Assembly (NCBI GenBank): GCA_900752785.1
Contig: CAADWP010000055.1
Location: 1-6,467 of the forward strand
Length of the DNA: 6,467 bases
From: an uncultured Ruminococcus sp.
Lineage (GTDB): Bacteria; Bacillota; Clostridia; Oscillospirales; Ruminococcaceae
Direction: 5' to 3'
The position numbers were made by a program, and so were the translations under genes. Positions 1-5,719 of this stretch are shown piece after piece. The number at the start of each line of letters is the position of its first letter. Positions within the stretch are counted from its first letter, which is position 1. The notes beneath the pieces are model-generated. The model was not told the origin of the DNA, did no database searches, and saw nothing but the letters and a program-made list of their open reading frames with translations.

Positions 1-2
1 AT

Positions 3-43
3 AAAAAATTTGCAGGCAGGCTGTCGCCTGTCAAGGATTTTTT
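3..43. terminator. Bidirectional rho-independent terminator
   Basis: A 7-bp stem (15-21 with 26-32, one G-U pair) closes on a TGTC loop. An A-tract at 3-9 is the exact complement of the T-tract at 37-43, so the whole unit can fold as a U-tailed hairpin on either strand. It probably ends a plus-strand gene lying left of the window, or backs up termination of the minus-strand gene ending at 223. No gene belonging to it is visible here. Confidence 0.7.
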
Positions 44-60
44 GTGTGATATGACGAAAA

Positions 61-138
61 ATATGTACCCCAAGGGCACTTCCTTTGGGCGCAACATATG
101 ACGTGCAAAGCCGTCAGGCGTGCTTTGTGCGGTGTTGC
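61..138. other. Tandem imperfect hairpins in intergenic DNA; possible structured RNA or dispersed palindromic repeat
   Basis: Two stems lie next to each other. The first pairs 61-66 with 94-99 and, inside it, 69-76 with 82-89 (CCCAAGGG/TCCTTTGGG-like arms, one wobble pair). The second pairs 91-96 with 133-138 and, inside it, 103-111 with 122-130 (9 bp with two wobbles). They share 94-96, so both outer stems cannot form fully at once. I do not recognise a known RNA family. Paired arms with little other conservation would suit a repeated palindromic element between genes or a small RNA. Confidence 0.4.
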
Positions 139-183
139 CTAAAGAATTTCATACTAACGGAGATTTTCTGAATATAATAAATT

Positions 184-208
184 AAGCCGCAGTATTAAGC
201 TGCGGCTT
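184..208. terminator. Terminator downstream of the dehydratase gene
   Basis: A perfect 9-bp inverted repeat (AAGCCGCAG at 184-192 with CTGCGGCTT at 200-208) has a 7-nt loop. It lies 15 to 39 bp past the stop codon of the minus-strand gene ending at 223. On the minus strand it is followed by an AT-rich run with scattered T residues, and on the plus strand by TTTT. It most likely ends the minus-strand transcript and may work in both directions. Confidence 0.8.
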
Positions 209-222
209 TTAAACACATTAAT

Positions 223-2169
223 TTATAATTTTGAAAGCGCCGGTTCAAAGGACGAATTATTTTTTCCTTTAGCAAGTTCAGTACTGTTGAACTCCTCGGG
301 AGTAGTAAAAGTAGGAACGATCTCATGCAGCGCCATTACAGCTATCTGCTCATTATTTTCTTTAGCCGCATCTTTTAGCTTATAAAGATCGACAATAAAT
401 TTTTCAGCGTCTATCTCGATCTGATTACCAATAAAAATAAGCTTATTAGGCGTCTTTTTAAGACCTTCTTCATTCATCAGAAGTTCTTCTTTGATCTTTT
501 CACCGGGACGAAGTCCGGTAAATTTTATTTCAACATCTTTATAAGGAATCTTTCCGTACATTCTGATAAGGTTCTCTGCAAGAGTAACGATCTTGACAGG
601 TTTGCCCATATCCAAAACAAATATCTCTCCGCCATGAGCAATTGCGGCAGCCTCCATAACAAGGCTTACAGCCTCAGGAATTGTCATAAAATAGCGGATA
701 ATATCAGGGTGAGTAACGGTAACGGGCTTTCCCTGCTCGATCTGTTTCTTGAAAAGAGGGATGACCGATCCGTTGGATCCGAGTACATTACCGAAACGCG
801 TTGTAACATAATCCGTAGCGGAATCCTGCTGCTGAGAAAAATACTGTATTATCATCTCACAGCATCTCTTTGAAGCTCCCATTACATTTGTAGGGTTAAC
901 CGCTTTATCAGTTGAGATCATAACGAATTTCTCTACCTTATGAAAACCGGCGATTGAAGCAACGTTAAACGTGCCGACAACGTTATTTTTTATGGCTTCC
1001 ATAGGAGATACCTCCATAAGTGGTACATGCTTATGGGCAGCGGCATGAAAAACTATCTGCGGCTTATAACGCTCGAAGATCTGGTTCATTCGGAAATAAT
1101 CACGAACCGAGGCAATAAGCGTCACAAAATTAAGACTGTCGCCGTAATCCATTGTAAGCTCCTGCTGGATCTCATATGCGCTGTTTTCATAAATATCAAC
1201 TATAATAATTTGCTTTGGCGAATATTTCGCTATCTGCCTTACAAGCTCGGAGCCGATAGAGCCGCCGCCGCCTGTTACCATACAAACCTTATTGTTGATA
1301 AAATTTTTAATATCCTCATTATCGAATTTTATTGGATCGCGTCCGAGAAGATCTTCGACCTTGATGTCTCGAATCTGCTTCATAAGCTCAACCTGATCGT
1401 TTTCAAAAATAAGATGTCCGATAAAGGGAACTATTTTTATCGGAACTTTAGCTGCCGAACAGGTATCCAGAATACGCTTGCGTTCTTCATCAAGGCATGA
1501 AGGAATAGCAAAAATAATCTGTTCAATGTCAAACTGATCAACAAATTTTGAAATATCCGCCGTTGTTCCTACAATTGGAATACCGTTGATGCTTTTGCCA
1601 ATTTTTGAAGCACTGTCGTCAACAATACAAATAGGATTATATGTATTGGAGTAAGAACGATGCTCCTCCTCAGCGTATTTTATTTCTTTTAGAATTATCT
1701 CACAGGCTCGTCCTCCGCCTACTATGAGCGTGCGTTTTGTCATGTTATTTACCTCGTTATTATGTGATAATGTAATAAAAGTCGTTCTGAACATATATCT
1801 GAACGAACAAATAGCCGTCAGTGAAACTCCGGCATGAATAAAAGCGTAATTTATCGGTACAGAACCCTTTATAACATAAGTTATAATACATGATATTATA
1901 ATACCGAAAGTAACGCCTTTGATACAAGTAAAGAAATCTTTTTTGTTAAAATATCTCCACATGATCTTGTATGCACCGAATATTGTCAGAGTAAGCAGGC
2001 AGCATATACCGCTGCATACTATTGATATTACAATATTCGACACAGAAAGCTGACGATCAAACAGCGTCAGTATAAAGTTGGTTATCAAAGCAGACACTGC
2101 GATCAAAAAGCAATCGGCGATAGCAAGAATTATCTTGCGGACACTGAATCTACCAAAATATTCTTTCAT
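223..2169 (-). CDS. Membrane-anchored nucleoside-diphosphate-sugar 4,6-dehydratase (CapD/EpsC/PglF/WbpM type)
   Basis: This 648-residue protein has a hydrophobic N-terminal third of about four membrane spans (roughly residues 12-125). A first Rossmann-like domain follows with the GGGR motif near 151. The catalytic extended-SDR domain starts with TGGGGSIGSE at about 299-308. The catalytic stretch STDKAVNPTNVMGASKR (about 419-435) carries Ser, Met and Lys, with Met in place of the usual SDR Tyr. That is the signature known for large UDP-GlcNAc 4,6-dehydratases such as WbpM. LRPGEKIKEELL near 553-564 is also family-typical. These enzymes turn UDP-GlcNAc into the 4-keto-6-deoxy sugar used for capsule, exopolysaccharide or glycan synthesis. 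The exact substrate is inferred. A start at 2184 would add five residues (MGNFI), but its GGAG is only one base from the ATG. The start at 2169 has GGGGAA seven bases upstream and matches the usual N-terminus. Domains are complete and no frameshift is seen. Confidence 0.93.
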   Translation of the reverse strand: MKEYFGRFSVRKIILAIADCFLIAVSALITNFILTLFDRQLSVSNIVISIVCSGICCLLTLTIFGAYKIMWRYFNKKDFFTCIKGVTFGIIISCIITYVIKGSVPINYAFIHAGVSLTAICSFRYMFRTTFITLSHNNEVNNMTKRTLIVGGGRACEIILKEIKYAEEEHRSYSNTYNPICIVDDSASKIGKSINGIPIVGTTADISKFVDQFDIEQIIFAIPSCLDEERKRILDTCSAAKVPIKIVPFIGHLIFENDQVELMKQIRDIKVEDLLGRDPIKFDNEDIKNFINNKVCMVTGGGGSIGSELVRQIAKYSPKQIIIVDIYENSAYEIQQELTMDYGDSLNFVTLIASVRDYFRMNQIFERYKPQIVFHAAAHKHVPLMEVSPMEAIKNNVVGTFNVASIAGFHKVEKFVMISTDKAVNPTNVMGASKRCCEMIIQYFSQQQDSATDYVTTRFGNVLGSNGSVIPLFKKQIEQGKPVTVTHPDIIRYFMTIPEAVSLVMEAAAIAHGGEIFVLDMGKPVKIVTLAENLIRMYGKIPYKDVEIKFTGLRPGEKIKEELLMNEEGLKKTPNKLIFIGNQIEIDAEKFIVDLYKLKDAAKENNEQIAVMALHEIVPTFTTPEEFNSTELAKGKNNSSFEPALSKL

Positions 2170-2379
2170 AATAAAATTCCCCATACTCCATTTTTAGTAA
2201 AAGTAAAATAATACTTGTCCTTGATCGTAAATGAATGATCTGCGGTGGAATACTCAGAATGAAATTATTGTCTCGCGCCGTTGTCCTACAATATGCTGTT
2301 AATTCTTCAACTTCAAAGCCACCGTGCTTGTTTTCCGTAACCATTGGACAAGCGCAGTATATATTCTGCTTTATAATAT
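2170..2379 (-). other. Long 5' leader of the dehydratase gene with nested complementary segments
   Basis: The leader runs about 210 nt from the predicted transcription start to the ATG at 2169. Its 5' segment at 2346-2352 is the exact complement of 2214-2220 (7 bp), and 2319-2324 pairs with 2243-2248 inside it (CGGTGG/CCACCG). The 5' segment could also pair with 2281-2286 (6 bp), so two partners compete for it. I recognise no named riboswitch and see no intrinsic terminator. Together with 2415-2644 this makes up the 475-bp gap between the divergent genes. Apparent reading frames in it on both strands show no recognisable domain. Confidence 0.4.
2177..2182 (-). promoter_or_regulatory. Ribosome binding site that favours the start at 2169
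   Basis: On the minus strand GGGGAA lies seven bases before the ATG at 2169. The upstream in-frame ATG at 2184 has only a GGAG one base away, too close to position a ribosome well. This supports the shorter protein, though both starts remain possible. Confidence 0.5.
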
Positions 2380-2385
2380 GTTATC

Positions 2386-2414
2386 ATTATAGCATATATT
2401 TTTTTTCACGTCAA
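2386..2414 (-). promoter_or_regulatory. Sigma-A promoter of the dehydratase gene
   Basis: Read on the minus strand, TTGACG (2414-2409) and TATAAT (2391-2386) are separated by exactly 17 bp. An A-rich stretch lies upstream of the -35 box and resembles an UP element. Transcription should start near 2379. Confidence 0.8.
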
Positions 2415-2534
2415 TATTTTTTGAGAATTTCCAGGTTTTTTATCGAATTTTATACGTTAAGGCACTGCATTCAAAGTTTATGTTACCTATTCACTGTCAT
2501 TTTTTATTAAATCGTATAGAAATGGTATGATAAT

Positions 2535-2586
2535 ACTGTTTTGCGTAGCAATACACATAGATATTCAAAAATATTCATAAAACAGT
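2535..2586. repeat. Inverted repeat abutting the regulator promoter, possible operator
   Basis: ACTGTTTT (2535-2542) and AAAACAGT (2579-2586) are perfect 8-bp complements 36 bp apart. Between them ATATTCA occurs twice, at 2561-2567 and 2571-2577. The right arm overlaps the first base of the -35 box of the response-regulator promoter. ACAGTTGAA at 2582-2590 resembles the ACAGTTAAG half-site known for AgrA, but I see no second half-site at direct-repeat spacing. The 2415-2534 stretch beside it is AT-rich with nothing I can assign. Confidence 0.35.
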
Positions 2587-2614
2587 TGAAATTTAACCCA
2601 TTTTGTGATAAAAT
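2586..2614 (+). promoter_or_regulatory. Extended -10 sigma-A promoter of the response regulator-kinase operon
   Basis: TTGAAA (2586-2591) and TAAAAT (2609-2614) lie 17 bp apart. TG at 2606-2607 supplies the extended -10 motif. Transcription should start near 2621, giving a leader of about 24 nt with a GGTGG-type ribosome binding site at 2633-2637. Confidence 0.65.
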
Positions 2615-2644
2615 TAGTAAAATAGACTTATTGGTGGTGGGGAT

Positions 2645-3373
2645 ATGATTAGGATAGCTGTTGTGGATGATGATAAGATAATTCTTAATCAAATAAAGGA
2701 ACTTATAGAAGAAAAGATCAATGATGAAATTGTAATCGACTTATACTCTGATAGTATAGATTTCTACAATAATAATAGCAAATGGAGCTATGACATTATA
2801 TTTCTTGATATTGACATGCCCAAAATGACAGGATTTGAAATTGCAGAAACTATAGATTTGTTAAAAAGCCAAACAGAAATAGTTTTCACATCCAACTTAG
2901 AACATCTTGTGTATGATTCTTTAAAATTCAGGCCTTTCCGTTTTGTTCGTAAAAGTATGTTATCCGATGATGTTCTTTCTGCTTTGGACGCATTCATTGT
3001 TAAACAAAAAAGAAATCATGATATATTTGTCATTAAGACAAGCGGCTTGACAATACCAATCAATGTATCAGATATAATATATTTTGAAAGTATGGGACAT
3101 GATATATTTGTTAAAGTTTCAGATAGTTCAACGTATCAACAACTCCGCGAAAAAGATAATAATATTACTATAAAACTGTTGTCCGAACGATATAAGAATA
3201 AAGGATTTATTCGTATTCATAAAAGCTTTCTTGTGAATTACAAGTTTATATATGTAATCAAACCAGCTGAAGTCATATTAAAAAATGCAGAAAAAATAAT
3301 AATTAACCCACACAAGGTTAATATGATTAGAAATCAATTTCAACATTTCATCACAGCAAAAGGAGAGCTATAA
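2645..3373 (+). CDS. LytTR-family response regulator (AgrA-like)
   Basis: This 242-residue cytoplasmic protein has the usual length for AgrA-type regulators. The receiver domain (about 1-120) shows the acidic cluster D8-D9-D10, phosphoacceptor D55 in FLDIDMPKMTG, the conserved T82 and the switch lysine K103. In place of the common Lys-Pro, this lysine sits in VRKS. The C-terminal LytTR DNA-binding domain (about 126-236) carries the hallmark FIRIHKSFLVN. Such proteins bind paired direct repeats of about 9 bp upstream of -35 boxes and activate transcription. The stop codon is immediately followed by the start of the sensor kinase gene, so the two are translated as a pair. The expected targets are its own region and the agrBD promoter near 4685-4747. 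The family is clear; the regulon is inferred. Confidence 0.93.
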   Translation: MIRIAVVDDDKIILNQIKELIEEKINDEIVIDLYSDSIDFYNNNSKWSYDIIFLDIDMPKMTGFEIAETIDLLKSQTEIVFTSNLEHLVYDSLKFRPFRFVRKSMLSDDVLSALDAFIVKQKRNHDIFVIKTSGLTIPINVSDIIYFESMGHDIFVKVSDSSTYQQLREKDNNITIKLLSERYKNKGFIRIHKSFLVNYKFIYVIKPAEVILKNAEKIIINPHKVNMIRNQFQHFITAKGEL

Positions 3374-4675
3374 ATGGAAATAGTAATAGAAGAACTATAT
3401 AATTTAATAGAAACGGCAATGGTAACATTCTTCGTAATGTCTTATTTTAAAACCAATAACAAACTTCCTGATAAAACGGCAAAAATAGCAGCATTCGCAT
3501 TAATTGCGATTCAGATAAATATAGTTAGTATATTAGGTCTTCATTGGATTCTTACGTTGATAATTTCCTCAATATCTTTATTCGGTATATCGACAATGCT
3601 GCTTAAAGGAACACCTTCCGAACGAATTATAATATCAAGTACAGCTATTCTGCTTCTTGCATTAAGCGATATTTGCGCTTTAACTTTAATTGGTAAATTG
3701 TTAGGTATTGACTATAAGCTATTGGTTATAGATAATACTTTTTTTAGATTTTTAGGAGTTTCTACTTCTAAAGTTTTATATTTGATCATTGTCAGCGCAA
3801 TTCTGTTCTTCAAAAAGAAATACAGCATTTTTATACATAAGCGAGAAACGATCTTAATTATTATTACTCTCTTAATATCGGGATTGCAGATATCTTTGAT
3901 ACGCAATATTATCTATGAACAGAAGCGATATTATAACATTTTCCTTGTTGTTTTGCTGTGTGTACTAATGCTGAATGTAATTTTATATTATGCTATGATA
4001 TATATTGGAAAAAAGAATGCTACTGAGAAAAACTATTCTTTAATGCAAAAACAGCTTGAATTACAAAGCGAAAGTATCCAAGCTTTAGAACAAAAATATG
4101 ACGAAACAGCCAAAATCCGGCATGATTTTAAGAATTACCTCAATTTGGCACTTAATATGGCTGAACAAAAGAAATATTCCGAGCTTATTCAGTTCCTTGA
4201 AACTCTTTCGCATGAAAAGATAAATTCTATCACGAGCTATGTTAATACAAAACGCAGCGTTTTAGGAGCAGTATTAAATTCAAAGCTTTCTAAAGCAAAA
4301 AACGCTAATATAGAAATGCAGTGCTACATTTTAAGCGAGCTTGAAAGCGTATCTGATATGGATCTTGGAATTATTTTTGCAAATTTACTTGATAATGCCA
4401 TAGAAGCTTGTGAGAAGAATAAAAACAATTCTGAAATTATAGTTAAAACATGGACAGAAGCCGGCTATTACTTTTTAGAGATCAGCAATACGGTCGAATC
4501 TGATATTTTAAACGACAACCCTCGCCTTGAAACAAATAAATGCAACTCGGAACTTCATGGAGTTGGATTACGGTCCGTAAAAGATATTGTAAAAAAATAT
4601 GATGGTATGATAAGCTTTGATCAAAAAGGATACATTTTTCATGTTTACGTTTCACTGGAAAAAAATGATCCTTAA
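3374..4675 (+). CDS. GHKL-domain sensor histidine kinase (AgrC/FsrC-like peptide pheromone receptor)
   Basis: This 433-residue protein begins directly after the regulator stop codon, with AGGAGAG six bases upstream. The N-terminal half (about residues 8-211) is almost wholly hydrophobic and holds six or seven membrane spans, as in AgrC-type pheromone sensors. A helical linker rich in Gln and Glu (about 218-245) leads to the phosphoacceptor H250 in IRHDFKNYL. The ATP-binding domain has the N-box N337-LLDNAIEAC and the glycine-rich box HGVGLRSVKDIV at about 395-406. This motif set is typical of the HPK10/GHKL class. It should autophosphorylate on binding the extracellular ring peptide and pass the phosphate to D55 of the neighbouring regulator. 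Ligand specificity cannot be read from the sequence, but agrBD next door suggests a cognate pair. No terminator is visible in the 92 bp after it. Confidence 0.92.
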   Translation: MEIVIEELYNLIETAMVTFFVMSYFKTNNKLPDKTAKIAAFALIAIQINIVSILGLHWILTLIISSISLFGISTMLLKGTPSERIIISSTAILLLALSDICALTLIGKLLGIDYKLLVIDNTFFRFLGVSTSKVLYLIIVSAILFFKKKYSIFIHKRETILIIITLLISGLQISLIRNIIYEQKRYYNIFLVVLLCVLMLNVILYYAMIYIGKKNATEKNYSLMQKQLELQSESIQALEQKYDETAKIRHDFKNYLNLALNMAEQKKYSELIQFLETLSHEKINSITSYVNTKRSVLGAVLNSKLSKAKNANIEMQCYILSELESVSDMDLGIIFANLLDNAIEACEKNKNNSEIIVKTWTEAGYYFLEISNTVESDILNDNPRLETNKCNSELHGVGLRSVKDIVKKYDGMISFDQKGYIFHVYVSLEKNDP

Positions 4676-4684
4676 ATATGCACA

Positions 4685-4713
4685 TTATGCCACCAGAATG
4701 TATTTTATGACAC
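4685..4713 (+). promoter_or_regulatory. Direct repeat upstream of the agrB promoter, candidate LytTR binding site
   Basis: TTATGCCAC (4685-4693) and TTATGACAC (4705-4713) match at 8 of 9 bases and start 20 bp apart, about two helical turns. The second copy ends five bases before the -35 box. LytTR regulators such as AgrA bind paired 9-bp direct repeats with a similar period at this position. The repeat is seen directly; binding is inferred, and the bases do not match the staphylococcal AgrA consensus. Confidence 0.45.
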
Positions 4714-4718
4714 ACATA

Positions 4719-4747
4719 TTGACAATTATAATTATATGAGCTATACT
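4719..4747 (+). promoter_or_regulatory. Sigma-A promoter of agrBD
   Basis: A consensus TTGACA (4719-4724) is separated by 17 bp from TATACT (4742-4747). The expected start near 4754 leaves a leader of only about 14 nt, with the AGAGGTG ribosome binding site (4754-4760) at its very 5' end. This separates agrBD from the regulator-kinase transcript, although read-through from upstream is also possible. Confidence 0.8.
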
Positions 4748-4767
4748 GAAAGCAGAGGTGAAAGTGT

Positions 4768-5361
4768 ATGATTTCCTTTCTGAGTCATCGTATAGCTCTT
4801 TTTTTAAAAGACAATGATATAGTAGATGATGAAACTTCTCAGGTATGTCAGTATGGTTTTGAGATTATAATTTCAACATTAGTCGGATTTTTACTTGTCG
4901 TTTTCATAGGAGTATGTTGCAAAGAGTTCCTTTCAGCTGTACTATTTTACGCACTATTTGTCGGAATAAGGCTTTCCACAGGCGGATATCATGCATCGAC
5001 TCACCTCAGATGCAAACTTTTACTATGTATTTGCTGCTTGTTTACGGTATTAACAACAAAAAAATTTATAGATAATTATAACTTTATGATACAGACTATA
5101 ATTATTCTTTTGTACTTATTCACAGTAATATTGTTTGCCCCAATTGAACATAAAAACGCTCCTCTTGATAGTTTCACGATGAAACGTAACAGGATGATTT
5201 CTATAATTGTTTCATTTATCTTTGCATTTGTTATTATGCTTGGATATTTTGAATTTAAAAAAACTGCTATGGTCTCATCGCTGACATTATTAGTGGTAGC
5301 GCTTTTAATGCTATTATCAAAACTCACAGAAAGGAGAGATACTAATGAAAAAAAGTGTTAA
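4768..5361 (+). CDS. agrB: AgrB-family pheromone-processing membrane peptidase
   Basis: This 197-residue integral membrane protein has the normal AgrB length. The family core is clear: R68, then GGYHA with catalytic H75, and catalytic C82 in THLRC. The His-Cys spacing of seven equals that of Staphylococcus aureus AgrB (H77, C84). Hydrophobic segments lie at about 30-50, 55-67, 84-96, 108-126, 144-161 and 168-184. AgrB removes the charged C-terminal tail of AgrD and closes the ring between the new C-terminus and an internal nucleophile. The gene follows its own consensus promoter, and its last 17 bases overlap the agrD start, so the two are translated together. The protein ends in a hydrophilic, charged tail with a terminal Cys. 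The family assignment is firm. Confidence 0.95.
   Translation: MISFLSHRIALFLKDNDIVDDETSQVCQYGFEIIISTLVGFLLVVFIGVCCKEFLSAVLFYALFVGIRLSTGGYHASTHLRCKLLLCICCLFTVLTTKKFIDNYNFMIQTIIILLYLFTVILFAPIEHKNAPLDSFTMKRNRMISIIVSFIFAFVIMLGYFEFKKTAMVSSLTLLVVALLMLLSKLTERRDTNEKKC
5331..5338 (+). promoter_or_regulatory. Ribosome binding site of agrD inside the agrB end
   Basis: AAGGAGAG lies six bases before the ATG at 5345 and within the agrB coding region. It is the strongest Shine-Dalgarno match in the window and confirms the small overlapping gene. It suggests that precursor is made at a higher rate than AgrB. Confidence 0.85.
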
Positions 5362-5500
5362 GAAACTTCTTACTCTCAGCTCTAAGCTGAGCAAGGAGCT
5401 GGCTGTCAGATCATGCAGCGCTGTTTCAACTTTTGATACATATCAGCCTGTAAGACCTGAAGCTGTTGCTAAACTTGCAAATTCAAAAAAAAGCAAGTAA
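5345..5500 (+). CDS. agrD: AgrD-like cyclic autoinducer peptide precursor with serine at the ring position
   Basis: This 51-residue peptide has the three AgrD parts. Residues 1-20 form a Lys-rich amphipathic helix (KKLLTLSSKLSKEL) for membrane contact. The pheromone region is RSCSAVSTFDT (22-32). The recognition tail is YQPVRPE followed by a basic end, KKSK. Aligned to S. aureus AgrD-I, the tail Pro (P38) is the sixth residue after the cut in both. This predicts cleavage after T32 and a five-residue ring S28-T29-F30-D31-T32. Residue 28 is Cys in S. aureus and Ser here, so the bond would be an ester. Cys24 is four residues upstream and could instead close a nine-residue ring or sit in the exocyclic tail. 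The gene overlaps agrB by 17 bases with a strong ribosome binding site. The family is well supported; the mature structure is inferred. Confidence 0.9.
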   Translation: MKKSVKKLLTLSSKLSKELAVRSCSAVSTFDTYQPVRPEAVAKLANSKKSK

Positions 5501-5546
5501 TAAGCGCGCTTGTAAAAAAATGCAAAGTTCAAAATGATATCTTAGG

Positions 5547-5616
5547 GATATACAGCAGTCAGCAACTATCATAGGTTTTCTTTATTAATCCATGTGTTGC
5601 TGACTGTTTCTATATC
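5547..5616 (+). terminator. Long-loop hairpin after agrD, weak terminator or attenuator candidate
   Basis: CAGTCAGCAAC (5556-5566) and GTTGCTGACTG (5596-5606) are perfect 11-bp complements. GATATA (5547-5552) pairs with TATATC (5611-5616) beyond a small internal loop. The 29-nt loop is unusually long. The tail TTTCTATATCTTATT is T-rich but broken, so termination would be partial at best. Full or partial termination here would decide how much protease is made from the agrBD transcript. Confidence 0.45.
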
Positions 5617-5635
5617 TTATTAATGACAAATTATA

Positions 5636-5666
5636 AGTAAACGTCAAATTGTTTTTGACGTTTACT
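5636..5666. promoter_or_regulatory. Perfect 13-bp palindrome upstream of the protease gene, operator candidate
   Basis: AGTAAACGTCAAA (5636-5648) is the exact complement of 5654-5666, with a 5-nt TTGTT loop. No T-run follows on either strand, so it looks more like a protein binding site or an mRNA stabilising hairpin than a terminator. The right arm contains TTGACG, a possible -35 box, but no -10 box lies at a good distance. I therefore cannot name a promoter for the protease gene. Confidence 0.5.
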
Positions 5667-5674
5667 ATAAAATA

Positions 5675-5690
5675 AAGAGAAAAATCTCTT
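5675..5690 (+). other. Small hairpin near the protease 5' end
   Basis: AAGAGA (5675-5680) pairs with TCTCTT (5685-5690) across an AAAA loop. It lies 15 bases before the AAAGGAAG ribosome binding site (5705-5712) and is the third inverted repeat in this 219-bp gap. A 6-bp stem of this kind can be chance in AT-rich DNA. Confidence 0.3.
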
Positions 5691-5719
5691 ATAAATTTAT
5701 AGCGAAAGGAAGATATGCC

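Noticed and set aside
3..98. An open stretch in the third plus frame that could be the tail of a gene entering from the left
   Set aside because: It runs straight through the terminator at 3-43 and the hairpin at 61-99, and the translated residues show no recognised domain.
634..1500. Plus-strand reading frames inside the dehydratase gene
   Set aside because: They lie antisense to a well-supported 648-residue enzyme and have no start signals or domain features of their own.
2150..2344. Minus-strand 64-codon reading frame in the dehydratase leader that overlaps its start
   Set aside because: It has no good ribosome binding site and no recognisable domain. The region is better explained as an untranslated leader behind the promoter at 2386-2414. 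A leader peptide cannot be excluded.
2241..2352. A known riboswitch in the dehydratase leader
   Set aside because: None of the conserved core motifs I know (c-di-GMP, SAM, TPP, preQ1, c-di-AMP types) is visible, so only an unnamed structured leader is claimed.
2235..2510. Plus-strand 91-codon reading frame in the divergent intergenic region
   Set aside because: It runs antisense through the dehydratase leader and promoter, its composition follows the AT-rich DNA, and it has no ribosome binding site.
5655..5683. TTGACG as the -35 box of a protease promoter
   Set aside because: No acceptable -10 hexamer is found 16 to 18 bp downstream. The nearby TATAAA sequences (5666-5671 and 5690-5695) are at the wrong spacing.
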